DNA of 64,000 bases from Hydractinia symbiolongicarpus (taxonomy: Eukaryota > Cnidaria > Hydrozoa > Anthoathecata > Hydractiniidae): positions 19,820,001 through 19,884,000 of the forward strand of contig NC_079888.1 of NCBI RefSeq assembly GCF_029227915.1. Direction: 5' to 3'. The position numbers were made by a program, and so were the translations under genes. Shown here one piece after another: positions 37,437 through 51,000 of the stretch (position 1 is its first letter; each line of letters starts with the position of its first letter). The notes below the pieces were generated by a model, which was not told the DNA's origin, made no database searches, and saw only the letters and a list, made by a program, of their open reading frames with translations.

Positions 37437-37545
37437 TATGGCGTCTGTGTCCGCTCTTTTTCTTTTTTTGTGAATTTCTCTGATTGAATCAATAACTTTC
37501 CTTTCAAAATCTAAAACATGAACTTGAGAACTGCACGATTGACCG

Positions 37546-38858
37546 CCAATCCTAGCCGTTGGCGCGCTGAAGAAATAGAGACAGTTTCAAAAATTACATT
37601 TCATTGACTTTTTGATGGCATCAGTCCTTGTGAGTTACAACGTCTGCCTCACATATTCGTACAAGCATGTATTTAGCGATATTTTTCTGACATTACGAGC
37701 TTTCATCGCGTTTAAGAGTGAAACGATTGACTGTGGGACTTAATTAAACTGCCTTTGGACCTTCACCTTATAAATGTGATAAATGAGACAAATGGACTCC
37801 AAGAAATAACATTCCTCTTAATTTGACACGATTGCTGGAACTCAGCGATTACACTGAGACAGTTCCAAAAACTACATTTCATTGAGTTTCTAATGGTGTC
37901 AGTTTGTGTGAGTTACAACGGTTGCGCCATATTTTCGTACCAACATGTATTCAGCAATATTTTTCTGAAATTACTAGTTTGCATCGGTTTTATTAGTGAA
38001 AAGACTGACGGTGGGACTTAGTTCAAATGATTTTGGACTTTGACCTTATAAATGTGATAAATGAGACAATCGGTCTCCAAAAAATAACATTCTTCTTAAT
38101 TTGACATGAGTGCTGGAACTCAGCGATTACGCTAGGCGCTGTGGTAGCGGGTTAACATGTATTTGTCAACATGTATTTAGCGATATTTTTCTGATATTAC
38201 TAGGTTGCATCGCTTTTGACAGTGAAACGATTGACTGTTGGACTTAATTTAACTGACTTTGGACTTTGACCTTCTAAATGTGATAAATAAGACAATTGGA
38301 CTCCGAGAAACAACATTCTTCTTAATTTGACATGATTCCTGGAACTCAGCGATTACACTGGGCGCAGTGGTAGCGCTTTATTTGAAAATTTAAATAAATA
38401 AATCATTTTTACTGTGAAACCAATCCTAGCCGTTAGCGCGCGCTGAAGAAATAGAGACAGTTTCAAAAACTACATTTCATTGACTTTCTAATGGCAACAG
38501 TCCTTGTGAGTTACAACGGTTGCGTCACATGTTCGTACCAACATGTATTCAGCAATATTTTTCTGAAATTACTAGGATGTATCCCTTTTATTAGTGAAAA
38601 GACTGACGGTGGGACTTAATTCAAATGATTTTGGACTTCGACTTTATAAATGTGATAAATATCACAATGGAATTCCCAGATATAACATTCGTCTTAATTT
38701 GACATGATTGCTGGAACTCAGCGATAACGTGGGTGCTGTGGCAGCGCTTTATTTAGAAATTTAGATAAATAAGCAATTTTTAGTGTGGAACCAATGCTAG
38801 CCGTTAGCGCGCTGAATAAGTGGAGTCAGTTTCAAAAACTACATTTCATTGACTTTCT
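37546..38858 (+). repeat. Diverged, internally deleted monomers right of the LINE
   Basis: The first full monomer after the LINE (about 37612-37890) is only about 279 bp. It jumps from GCGATTACACTG to AGACAGTTCCAAAAAC near 37855 and lacks about 92 bp. The next two monomers together (about 37891-38488) lack about 145 bp, with a jump near 38150 from GTAGCGGGTT into AACATGTATTT. A short direct duplication, AACATGTATTTGTC then AACATGTATTTAGC, marks that junction. These are the most degenerate monomers in the window. Confidence 0.85.
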
Positions 38859-41800
38859 AACAGTATAATTCCGTGTGAGTTACATCGGTTGCGCCACATA
38901 TTGGTGCTAACATGTATTCAGCGATACTTTTCTGACATTACGAGGTTTCATCGCTTTTAACAGTGAAACGATTGACTGTGGGACTTATTTGAACTGACTT
39001 TGGACTTTGACCTTATAAATGTGATAAATGAGACAATTGGATTCCAAGAAATAACATTCTTCTTAATTTGACATGATTGCTGGAACTCAGCGATAACGTC
39101 GGCGTTGTGGTAGCGCTTTTTTTAAAAACTTAGATAAAAAAGCAATTTTTAGTGTGGAACCAATGTTAGCCGTTAGCGCGCGCTGAAGAAGTGGACACAG
39201 TTTCAAAAACTACATTTCATTGACTTTCTAACAGTATAATTCCGTGTGAGTTACAACGGTTGCGCCACATATTGGTACCAACATGTATGTAGCGATATTT
39301 TCCTGACATTACTAGGTTGCGTCGCTTTTAACAGTGAAACGATTAACTGTGGGACTTAATTGAACTGATTTTGAACTTCGACCTTATAAATGTGATAAAT
39401 ATCACAATTGAATTCCCAGATATAACATTCGCCTTAATTTGACAAGATTGCGGGAACTCAGCGATTACACCGGGCCCTGTGGTAGCGCTTTATTTAAAAA
39501 TTTAAATAAAAAAGTCATTTTTACTGTGAAACCAATCCTAGCCGTTAGCGCGCGCTGAAGAAATAGAGACAGTTTCAAAAACTACATTTCATTGACTTTC
39601 TAATGGCAACAGTCCTTGTGAGTTACAACGGTTGCGTCACATGTTCGTACCAACATGTATTCAGCGATATGTTTCTGACATTACGAGGTTTCATCGCTTT
39701 TAACACTGAAACGATTGACAGTGGGACTTAATTGAACTGACTTTGGACTTTGACCTTATAAATGTGATAAATGAGACAATTGGTCTCCAAGAAATAACAT
39801 TCTTCTTAATTTGACATGATTGCTGGAACCCAGCGATAACGTGAGCGCTGTGGCAGCGCTTCATTTAAACATTTAGATAAATAAGCAATTTTTGGTGTGG
39901 AACCAATGCTTGCTGTCAGCGCGCGCTGAAGAAGTGGAGACAGTTTCAAAAACTACATTTCATTGACTTTCTAACAGTATAATTCCGTCTGAGTTACAAC
40001 GGTTGCGCCACATATTTGTATGAACATGTATTTAGCGATATTTTCCTGACATTACTAGATTGCGTCGCTTTTAACAGTGAAAGGATTAACTGTGGGACTT
40101 AATTGAACTGATTTTGGACTTCGACCTTATAAATGTGATAAATATGACAATTGAATTCCCAGACACAACATTCGTCTTAATTTGACATGATTGCGGGAAC
40201 TCAGCGATTACACTGGGCCCTGTGGTAGCGTCTGATTTAAAGATTTAAATAAATAAGTTATTTTTACTGTGAAACCAATCCTAGCCGTTAGCGCGCGCTG
40301 AAGAAATAGAGACAGTTTCAAAAACTACATTTCATTGACTTTCTAATTGCAACAGTCCTTGTGAGTTACAAAGGTTGCGTCACATGTTCGTACCAACATG
40401 TATTCAGCGATATGTTTCTGACATTACGAGGTTTCATCGCTTTTAACACTGAAACGATTGACTGTGGGACTTAATTGAACTGAGTTTGGACTTTGACCTT
40501 ATAAATGTGATAAATGAGACAATTGGACTCCAAGAAATAACATTCTTCTTAATTTGACATGATTGCTGGAACCCAGCGATAACGTGAGCGCTGTGGCAGC
40601 GCTTCATTTAAAAATTTAGATAAATAAGCAATTTTTGGTGTGGAACCAATGCTTGCCGATAGCGCGCGCTGAAGAAGTGGAGACAGTTTCAAAAACTACA
40701 TTTCATTGACTTTCTAACATTATAATTCCGTCTGAGTTACAACGGTTGCGCCACATATTTGTATGAACATGTATTTAGCGATATTTTCCTGACATTACTA
40801 GATTGCGTCCCTTTTAACAGTGAAACGATTAACTGTGGGACTTAATTGAACTGATTTTGGACTTCGACTTTATAAATGTGATAAATATGACAATTGAATT
40901 CCCAGATACAACATTCGTCTTAAGTTGACATGATTGCGGGAACTCAGCGATTACACTGGACCCTGTGGTAGCGCCTGATTTAAAGATTTAAATAAATAAG
41001 TCATTTTTACTGTGAAACCAATCCTAGCCGTTAGCGCGCGCTGAAGAAATAGAGACAGTTTCAAAAACTACATTTCATTGACTTTCGAATGGCAACAGTC
41101 CGTGTGAGTTACAACGGTTGCGTCATATGTTCGTACAAGCATGTATTCAGCGATATGTTTCTGACATTACGAGGTTTCATCGCTTTTAACAGTGAAACGA
41201 TTGACTGTGGGACTTAATTGAACTGACTTTGGATTTGACCTTATAACTGTGATAAACGAGACAATTGGACTCCAAGAAATAACATTCTTTTTAATTTGAC
41301 ATGATTGCTGGAACCCAGCGATAACGTGAGCGCTGTAGCAGCGCTTCATTTAAACATTTAGATAAATAAGCAATTTTTAGTGTGGAACCAATGTTAGCCG
41401 TTAGCGCGCTGAATAAGTGGAGACAGTTTCAAAAACTACATTTCATTGACTTTCTAACAGTATAATTCCGTGTGAGTTACATCGGTTGCGCCACATATTG
41501 GTGCTAACATGTATTCAGCGATACTTTTCTGACATTACGAGGTTTCATCGCTTTTAACAGTGAAACGATTGACTGTGGGACTTATTTGAACTGACTTTGG
41601 ACTTTGACCTTATAAATGTGATAAATGAGACAATTGGATTCCAAGAAATAACATTCTTCTTAATTTGACATGATTGCTGGAACTCAGCGATAACGTCGGC
41701 GTTGTGGTAGCGCTTTTTTTAAAAACTTAGATAAAAAAGCAATTTTTAGTGTGGAACCAATGTTAGCCGTTAGCGCGCGCTGAAGAAGTGGACACAGTTT

Positions 41801-43093
41801 CAAAAACTACATTTCATTGACTTTCTAACAGTATAATTCCGTGTGAGTTACAACGGTTGCGCCACATATTGGTACCAACATGTATGTAGCGATATTTTCC
41901 TGACATTACTAGGTTGCGTCGCTTTTAACAGTGAAACGATTAACTGTGGGACTTAATTGAACTGATTTTGAACTTCGACCTTATAAATGTGATAAATATC
42001 ACAATTGAATTCCCAGATATAACATTCGTCTTAATTTGACAAGATTGCGGGAACTCAGCGATTACACCGGGCCCTGTGGTAGCGCTTTATTTAAAAATTT
42101 AAATAAAAAAGTCATTTTTACTGTGAAACCAATCCTAGCCGTTAGCGCGCGCTGAAGAAATAGAGACAGTTTCAAAAACTACATTTCATTGACTTTCTAA
42201 TGGCAACAGTCCTTGTGAGTTACAACGGTTGCGTCACATGTTCGTACCAACATGTATTCAGCGATATGTTTCTGACATTACGAGGTTTCATCGCTTTTAA
42301 CACTGAAACGATTGACAGTGGGACTTAATTGAACTGACTTTGGACTTTGACCTTATAAATGTGATAAATGAGACAATTGGTCTCCAAGAAATAACATTCT
42401 TCTTAATTTGACATGATTGCTGGAACCCAGCGATAACGTGAGCGCTGTGGCAGCGCTTCATTTAAACATTTAGATAAATAAGCAATTTTTGGTGTGGAAC
42501 CAATGCTTGCTGTCAGCGCGCGCTGAAGAAGTGGAGACAGTTTCAAAAACTACATTTCATTGACTTTCTAACAGTATAATTCCGTCTGAGTTACAACGGT
42601 TGCGCCACATATTTGTATGAACATGTATTTAGCGATATTTTCCTGACATTACTAGATTGCGTCGCTTTTAACAGTGAAAGGATTAACTGTGGGACTTAAT
42701 TGAACTGATTTTGGACTTCGACCTTATAAATGTGATAAATATGACAATTGAATTCCCAGACACAACATTCGTCTTAATTTGACATGATTGCGGGAACTCA
42801 GCGATTACACTGGGCCCTGTGGTAGCGCCTGATTTAAAGATTTAAATAAATAAGTTATTTTTACTGTGAAACCAATCCTAGCCGTTAGCGCGCGCTGAAG
42901 AAATAGAGACAGTTTCAAAAACTACATTTCATTGACTTTCTAATTGCAACAGTCCTTGTGAGTTACAAAGGTTGCGTCACATGTTCGTACCAACATGTAT
43001 TCAGCGATATGTTTCTGACATTACGAGGTTTCATCGCTTTTAACACTGAAACGATTGACTGTGGGACTTAATTGAACTGAGTTTGGACTTTGA
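38859..43093 (+). repeat. 2597-bp 7-monomer HOR, 1.6 copies
   Basis: Copy 1 is 38859-41455; copy 2 starts at 41456 and keeps register to about 43093. TTGGTGCTAAC is at 38901 and 41498. Differences are few, for example ATTCGCCTTAATTTG in copy 1 against ATTCGTCTTAATTTG in copy 2. After 43093 the sequence matches 38260-38640 instead (GGGCGCAGTGG at 38361 and 43185, 4824 bp or 13 monomers apart). Confidence 0.85.
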
Positions 43094-45533
43094 CCTTCTA
43101 AATGTGATAAATGAGACAATTGGACTCCAAGAAACAACATTCTTCTTAATTTGACATGATTCCTGGAACTCAGCGATTACACTGGGCGCAGTGGTAGCGC
43201 TTTATTTGAAAATTTAAATAAATAAATCATTTTTACTGTGAAACCAATCCTAGCCGTTAGCGCGCGCTGAAGAAATAGAGACAGTTTCAAAAACTACATT
43301 TCATTGACTTTCTAATGGCAACAGTCCTTGTGAGTTACAACGGTTGCGTCACATGTTCGTACCAACATGTATTCAGCAATATTTTTCTGAAATTACTAGG
43401 ATGTATCCCTTTTATTAGTGAAAAGACTGACGGTGGGACTTAATTCAAATGATTTTGGACTTTGACCTTATAAATGTGATAAATGAGGCAATTGGACTCC
43501 AAGAATTAACATTCTTCTTAATTTGACATGATTCCTGGAACTCAGCGATTACACTGGGCGCTGTGGTAGCGCGTTATTGAAAACTTTATATGAAAAAGTC
43601 ATCCTTACTGTAGAACAAATCCAAGCCGTTAACGCGCCCTAAAGAAATAGAGACAGTTTCAAAATCTACATTTCGTTGACTTTCTAACGGTGTCAGTTCG
43701 TGTGAGTTACAACGGTTGCGCTACATATTCGTACCAACATGTATTTAGCGATATTTTTCTGATATTACTAGGTTGCATCGCTTTTGACATTGAAACGATT
43801 GACTGTGGGACTTAATTTAACTGATTTTGGACTTCGACTTTATAAATGTGATAAATATCACAATGGAATTCCCAGATATAACATTCGTCTTAATTTGACA
43901 TGATTGCGGGAACTCAGCGATTACACTGGGCCCTGTGGTAGCGCCTTATTTAAAGATTTAAATAAATAAGTCATTTTTACTGTGAAACCAATCCTAGCCG
44001 TTAGCGCGCTGAAGAAATAGAGACAGTTTCAAAAACTACATTTCAATGACTTTCGAATGGCAACAGTCCTTGTGAGTTACAACGGTTGCGTCACATGTTT
44101 GTACAAGCATGTATTCAGCGATATGTTTCTGACATTACGAGGTTTCATCGCTTTTAACAGTGAAACGATTGACTGTGGGACTTAATTGAACTGACTTTGG
44201 ATTTGACCTTATAACTGTGATAAACGAGACAATTGGACTCCAAGAAATAACATTCTTCTTAATTTGACATGATTGCTGGAACTCAGCGATAACGTGGGTG
44301 CTGTGGCAGCGCTTTATTTAGAAATTTAGATAAATAAGCAATTTTTAGTGTGGAACCAATGCTAGCCGTTAGCGCGCTGAATAAGTGGAGACAGTTTCAA
44401 AAACTACATTTCATTGACTTTCTAACAGTATAATTCCGTGTGAGTTACATCGGTTGCGCCACATATTGGTGCTAACATGTATTCAGCGATACTTTTCTGA
44501 CATTACGAGGTTTCATCGCTTTTAACAGTGAAACGATTGACTGTGGGACTTATTTGAAGTGACTTTGGACTTTGACCTTATAAATGTGATAAATGAGACA
44601 ATTGGATTCCAAGAACTAACATTCTTCTTAATTTGACATGATTCCTGGAACTCAGCGATTACACTGGGCGCTGTGGTAGCGCGTTATTGAAAACTTTATA
44701 TGAAAAAGTCATCCTTACTGTAGAACAAATCCAAGCCGTTAACGCGCCCTAAAGAAATAGAGACAGTTTCAAAATCTACATTTCGTTGACTTTCTAACGG
44801 TGTCAGTTCGTGTGAGTTACAACGGTTGCGCTACATATTCGTACCAACATGTATTTAGCGATATTTTTCTGATATTACTAGGTTGCATCGCTTTTGACAT
44901 TGAAACGATTGACTGTGGGACTTAATTTAACTGATTTTGGACTTCGACTTTATAAATGTGATAAATATCACAATGGAATTCCCAGATATAACATTCGTCT
45001 TAATTTGACATGATTGCGGGAACTCAGCGATTACACTGGGCCCTGTGGTAGCGCCTTATTTAAAGATTTAAATAAATAAGTCATTTTTACTGTGAAACCA
45101 ATCCTAGCCGTTAGCGCGCTGAAGAAATAGAGACAGTTTCAAAAACTACATTTCAATGACTTTCGAATGGCAACAGTCCTTGTGAGTTACAACGGTTGCG
45201 TCACATGTTTGTACAAGCATGTATTCAGCGATATGTTTCTGACATTACGAGGTTTCATCGCTTTTAACAGTGAAACGATTGACTGTGGGACTTAATTGAA
45301 CTGACTTTGGATTTGACCTTATAACTGTGATAAACGAGACAATTGGACTCCAAGAAATAACATTCTTCTTAATTTGACATGATTGCTGGAACTCAGCGAT
45401 AACGTGGGTGCTGTGGCAGCGCTTTATTTAGAAATTTAGATAAATAAGCAATTTTTAGTGTGGAACCAATGCTAGCCGTTAGCGCGCTGAATAAGTGGAG
45501 ACAGTTTCAAAAACTACATTTCATTGACTTTCT
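43094..45533 (+). repeat. 1110-bp 3-monomer duplication
   Basis: The first monomer (to about 43460) copies the degenerate monomer at 38270-38640, including AGGATGTATCCCTTTTATTAG. Then a trimer occurs twice, starting near 43510 and 44620. Markers at 1110-bp spacing are ATCCTTACTGTAGAACAAATC (43601 and 44711) and AACGGTGTCAGTTCG (43686 and 44796). Confidence 0.85.
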
Positions 45534-48075
45534 AACAGTATAATTCCGTGTGAGTTACATCGGTTGCGCCACATATTGGTGCTAACATGTATTCAGCGAT
45601 ACTTTTCTGACATTACGAGGTTTCATCGCTTTTAACAGTGAAACGATTGACTGTGGGACTTATTTGAACTGACTTTGGACTTTGACCTTATAAATGTGAT
45701 AAATGAGACAATTGGATTCCAAGAACTAACATTCTTCTTAATTTGACATGATTGCTGGAACTCAGCGATAACGTCGGCGTTGTGGTAGCGCTTTTTTTAA
45801 AAACTTAGATAAAAAAGCAATTTATAGTGTGGAACAAATGTTAGCCGTTAGCGCGCGCTGAAGAAGTGGACACAGTTTCAAAAACTACATTTCATTGACT
45901 TTCTAACAGTATAATTCCGTGTGAGTTACAACGGTTGCGCCACATATTGGTACCAACATGTATGTAGCGATATTTTCCTGACATTACTAGGTTGCGTCGC
46001 TTTTAACAGTGAAACGATTAACTGTGGGACTTAATTGAACTGATTTTGAACTTCGACCTTATAAATGTGATAAATATCACAATTGAATTCCCAGATATAA
46101 CATTCGTCTTAATTTGACAAGATTGCGGGAACTCAGCGATTACACCGGGCCCTGTGGTAGCGCTTTATTTAAAAATTTAAATAAAAAAGTCATTTTTACT
46201 GTGAAACCAATCCTAGCCGTTAGCGCGCGCTGAAGAAATAGAGACAGTTTCAAAAACTACATTTCATTGACTTTCTAATGGCAACAGTCCTTGTGAGTTA
46301 CAACGGTTGCGTCACATGTTCGTACCAACATGTATTCAGCGATATGTTTCTGACATTACGAGGTTTCATCGCTTTTAACACTGAAACGATTGACAGTGGG
46401 ACTTAATTGAACTGACTTTGGACTTTGACCTTATAAATGTGATAAATGAGACAATTGGTCTCCAAGAAATAACATTCTTCTTAATTTGACATGATTGCTG
46501 GAACCCAGCGATAACGTGAGCGCTGTGGCAGCGCTTCATTTAAACATTTAGATAAATAAGCAATTTTTGGTGTGGAACCAATGCTTGCTGTCAGCGCGCG
46601 CTGAAGAAGTGGAGACAGTTTCAAAAACTACATTTCATTGACTTTCTAACAGTATAATTCCGTCTGAGTTACAACGGTTGCGCCACATATTTGTATGAAC
46701 ATGTATTTAGCGATATTTTCCTGACATTACTAGATTGCGTCGCTTTTAACAGTGAAAGGATTAACTGTGGGACTTAATTGAACTGATTTTGGACTTCGAC
46801 CTTATAAATGTGATAAATATGACAATTGAATTCCCAGACACAACATTCGTCTTAATTTGACATGATTGCGGGAACTCAGCGATTACACTGGGCCCTGTGG
46901 TAGCGCCTGATTTAAAGATTTAAATAAATAAGTTATTTTTACTGTGAAACCAATCCTAGCCGTTAGCGCGCGCTGAAGAAATAGAGACAGTTTCAAAAAC
47001 TACATTTCATTGACTTTCTAATTGCAACAGTCCTTGTGAGTTACAAAGGTTGCGTCACATGTTCGTACCAACATGTATTCAGCGATATGTTTCTGACATT
47101 ACGAGGTTTCATCGCTTTTAACACTGAAACGATTGACTGTGGGACTTAATTGAACTGAGTTTGGACTTTGACCTTATAAATGTGATAAATGAGACAATTG
47201 GACTCCAAGAAATAACATTCTTCCTAATTTGACATGATTGCTGGAACCCAGCGATAACGTGAGCGCTGTGGCAGCGCTTCATTTAAAAATTTAGATAAAT
47301 AAGCAATTTTTGGTGTGGAACCAATGCTTGCCGATAGCGCGCGCTGAAGAAGTGGAGACAGTTTCAAAAACTACATTTCATTGACTTTCTAACATTATAA
47401 TTTCCTCTGAGTTACAACGGTTGCGCCACATATTTGTATGAACATGTATTTAGCGATATTTTCCTGACATTACTAGATTGCGTCCCTTTTAACAGTGAAA
47501 CGATTAACTGTGGGACTTAATTGAACTGATTTTGGACTTCGACTTTATAAATGTGATAAATATGACAATTGAATTCCCAGATACAACATTCGTCTTAAGT
47601 TGACATGATTGCGGGAACTCAGCGATTACACTGGGCCCTGTGGTAGCGCCTGATTTAAAGATTTAAATAAATAAGTCATTTTTACTGTGAAACCAATCCT
47701 AGCCGTTAGCGCGCGCTGAAGAAATAGAGACAGTTTCAAAAACTACATTTCATTGACTTTCGAATGGCAACAGTCCGTGTGAGTTACAACGGTTGCGTCA
47801 CATGTTCGTACAAGCATGTATTCAGCGATATGTTTCTGACATTACGAGGTTTCATCGCTTTTAACAGTGAAACGATTGACTGTGGGACTTAATTGAACTG
47901 ACTTTGGATTTGACCTTATAACTGTGATAAACGAGACAATTGGACTCCAAGAAATAACATTCTTTTTAATTTGACATGATTGCTGGAACCCAGCGATAAC
48001 ATGAGCGCTGTGGCAGCGCTTCATTTAAACATTTAGATAAATAAGCAATTTTTAGTGTGGAACCAATGTTAGCCG
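45534..48075 (+). repeat. 7-monomer HOR, third copy
   Basis: Resumes the 2597-bp unit order: TTGGTGCTAAC monomer, GTCGGCGTTGTGG, TTGGTACCAACATGTATG, TTGTATGAAC and so on. It leaves the register near 48070, where AGCCGTTAGCGCGCGCTGAAG replaces AGCCGTTAGCGCGCTGAATAAG. Confidence 0.8.
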
Positions 48076-51000
48076 TTAGCGCGCGCTGAAGAAGTGGACA
48101 CAGTTTCAAAAACTACATTTCATTGACTTTCTAACAGTATAATTCCGTGTGAGTTACAACGGTTGCGCCACATATTGGTACCAACATGTATGTAGCGATA
48201 TTTTCCTGACATTACTAGGTTGCGTCGCTTTTAACATTGAAACGATTAACTGTGGGACTTAATTGAACTGATTTTGAACTTTGACCTTATAAATGTGATA
48301 AATATCACAATTGAATTCCGAGATATAACATTCGTCTTAATTTGACAAGATTGCGGGAACTCAGCGATTACACCGGGCCCTGTGGTAGCGCTTTATTTAA
48401 AAATTTAAATAAAAAAGTCATTTTTACTGTGAAACCAATCCTAGCCGTTAGCGCGCGCTGAAGAAATAGAGACAGTTTCAAAAACTACATTTCATTGACT
48501 TTCTAATGGCAACAGTCCTTGTGAGTTACAACGGTTGCGTCACATGTTCGTACCAACATGTATTCAGCGATATGTTTCTGACATTACGAGGTTTCATCGC
48601 TTTTAACACTGAAACGATTGACTGTGGGACTTAATTGAACTGACTTTGGACTTTGACCTTATAAATGTGATAAATGAGACAATTGGTCTCCAAGAAATAA
48701 CATTCTTCTTAATTTGACATGATTGCTGAAACCCAGCGATAACGTGAGCGCTGTGGCAGCGCTTCATTTAAACATTTAGATAAATAAGCAATTTTTGGTG
48801 TGGAACCAATGCTTGCCGTCAGCGCGCGCTGAAGAAGTGGAGACAGTTTCAAAAACTACATTTCATTGACTTTCTAATGGCATCAATCCTTTGAGTTACA
48901 ACGGTTGCGTAACATATTTGTACCAACATGTATTTAGCGATATTTTCCTGACATTACTAGATTGCGTCGCTTTTAACAGTGAAACGATTAACTGTGGGAC
49001 TTAATTGAACTGATTTTGGACTTCGACCTTATAAATGTGATAAATATGACAATTGAATTCCCAGACACAACATTCGTCTTAATTTGACATGATTGCGGGA
49101 ACTCAGCGATTACACTGGGCCCTGTGGTAGCGCCTGATTTAAAGATTTAAATAAATAAGTTATTTTTACTGTGAAACCAATCCTAGCCGTTAGCGCGCGC
49201 TGAAGAAATAGAGACAGTTTCAAAAACTACATTTCATTGACTTTCTAATTGCAACAGTCCTTGTGAGTTACAAAGGTTGCGTCACATGTTCGTACCAACA
49301 TGTATTCAGCGATATGTTTCTGACATTACGAGGTTTCATCGCTTTTAACACTGAAACGATTGACTGTGGGACTTAATTGAACTGAGTTTGGACTTTGACC
49401 TTATAAATGTGATAAATGAGACAATTGGACTCCAAGAAATAACATTCTTCTTAATTTGACATGATTGCTGGAACCCAGCGATAACGTGAGCGCTGTGGCA
49501 GCGCTTCATTTAAAAATTTAGATAAATAAGCAATTTTTGGTGTGGAACCAATGCTTGCCGATAGCGCGCGCTGAAGAAGTGGAGACAGTTTCAAAAACTA
49601 CATTTCATTGACTTTCTAACATTATAATTCCGTCTGAGTTACAACGGTTGCGCCACATATTTGTATGAACATGTATTTAGCGATATTTTCCTGACATTAC
49701 TAGATTGCGTCGCTTTTAACAGTGAAACGATTAACTGTGGGACTTAATTGAACTGATTTTGGACTTCGACCTTATAAATGTGATAAATATGACAATTGAA
49801 TTCCCAGATACAACATTCGTCTTAAGTTGACATGATTGCGGGAACTCAGCGATTACACTGGGCCCTGTGGTAGCGCCTGATTTAAAGATTTAAATAAATA
49901 AGTCATTTTTACTGTGAAACCAATCCTAGCCGTTAGCGCGCGCTGAAGAAATAGAGACAGTTTCAAAAACTACATTTCATTGACTTTCGAATGGCAACAG
50001 TCCGTGTGAGTTACAACGGTTGCGTCACATGTTCGTACAAGCATGTATTCAGCGATATGTTTCTGACATTACGAGGTTTCATCGCTTTTAACAGTGAAAC
50101 GATTGACTGTGGGACTTAATTGAACTGACATTGGACTTTGACTTTATAAATGTGATAAACGAGACAATTGGACTCGAAGAAATAACATTCTTCTTAATTT
50201 GACATGATTGCTGAAACTCAGCGATAACGTGGGCGCTGTGGCAGCGCTTTATTTAGAAATTTAGATAAATAAGCAATTTTTAGTGTGGAACCAATGCTAG
50301 CCGTTAGCGCGCTGAATAAGTGGAGACAGTTTCAAAAACTACATTTCATTGACTTTCTAACAGTATAATTCCGTGTGAGTTACATCGGTTGCGCCACATA
50401 TTGGTGTTAACATGTATTCAGCGATACTTTTCTGACATTACGATGTTTCATCGCTTTTAACAGTGAAACGATTGACTGTGGGACTTAATTGAACTGACTT
50501 TGGACATTGACCTTATAAATGTGATAAATGAGACAATTGGACTCCAAGAAATAACATTCTTCTTAATTTGACATGATTGCTGGAACTCAGCGATAACGTC
50601 GGCGTTGTGGTAGCGCTTTTTTTAAAAACTTAGATAAAAAAGCAATTTTTAGTGTGGAACCAATGTTAGCCGTTAGCGCGCGCTGAAGAAGTGGACACAG
50701 TTTCAAAAACTACATTTCATTGACTTTCTAACAGTATAATTCCGTGTGAGTTACAACGGTTGCGCCACATATTTGTATGAACATGTATTTAGCGATATTT
50801 TCCTGACATTACTAGATTGCGTCGCTTTCAACAGTGAAACGATTAACTGTCTGACTTAATTGAACTGATTTTGAACTTCGACCTTATAAATGTGATAAAT
50901 ATCACAATTGAATTCCCAGATATAACATTCGTCTTAATTTGACATGATTGCGGGAACTCAGCGATTACACCGGGCCCTGTGGTAGCGCTTTATTTAAAAA

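Larger units (their letters stand above)
36079..37544 (-). pseudogene. LINE ORF1 (coiled coil plus esterase), broken
   Basis: Reads from the right end of the element to a stop at 36081-36079. It carries an N-terminal region, a coiled coil, a basic proline/arginine-rich linker and a C-terminal SGNH/GDSL-type esterase domain. Two lesions break it. The first is an in-frame TGA at 36788-36786. The second is a one-base loss in the T run near 36522-36530, which moves the frame between the first esterase block and the rest. The frame stays open for 36 codons upstream of the first ATG (37436) right up to the satellite junction, so the original start lay further out and is lost. LINE ORF1 proteins bind the element RNA and form the RNP; the esterase has been proposed to act in membrane or lipid interaction, but its role is unproven. 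Confidence 0.85.
32931..37545 (-). mobile_element. CR1-like non-LTR retrotransposon (LINE), decayed
   Basis: A 4615-bp insertion inside one satellite monomer. The satellite reads GTGAAACC up to 32930 and resumes with CCAATCCTAGCC at 37546, so at most a 2-bp CC target-site duplication is present. On the minus strand the order is a 5'-truncated ORF1 (coiled coil, SGNH-type esterase), an overlapping ORF2 (APE-type endonuclease, reverse transcriptase, Cys-containing tail), a 3' UTR of about 167 bp, and an A-rich end (TTTACAAAAAAACAAA). An esterase in ORF1 and an ORF2 with this endonuclease/RT pair are typical of the CR1/L2 group. One nonsense change and about five frameshifts show it is inactive. 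There are no LTRs and no integrase. It is the only copy in the window. Confidence 0.93.

Noticed and set aside
32931-37545. LTR retrotransposon or endogenous retrovirus
   Set aside because: There are no terminal repeats, protease, integrase or envelope reading. The endonuclease is APE-type and precedes the RT, which fits a non-LTR element.
41167-41349. A 60-codon minus-strand frame, repeated almost identically at 47842-48024
   Set aside because: The two match because they sit in duplicated satellite monomers 6675 bp (18 monomers) apart. The frame starts at a non-ATG or chance position and is broken in most other monomers. Conservation here is copying, not selection on protein.
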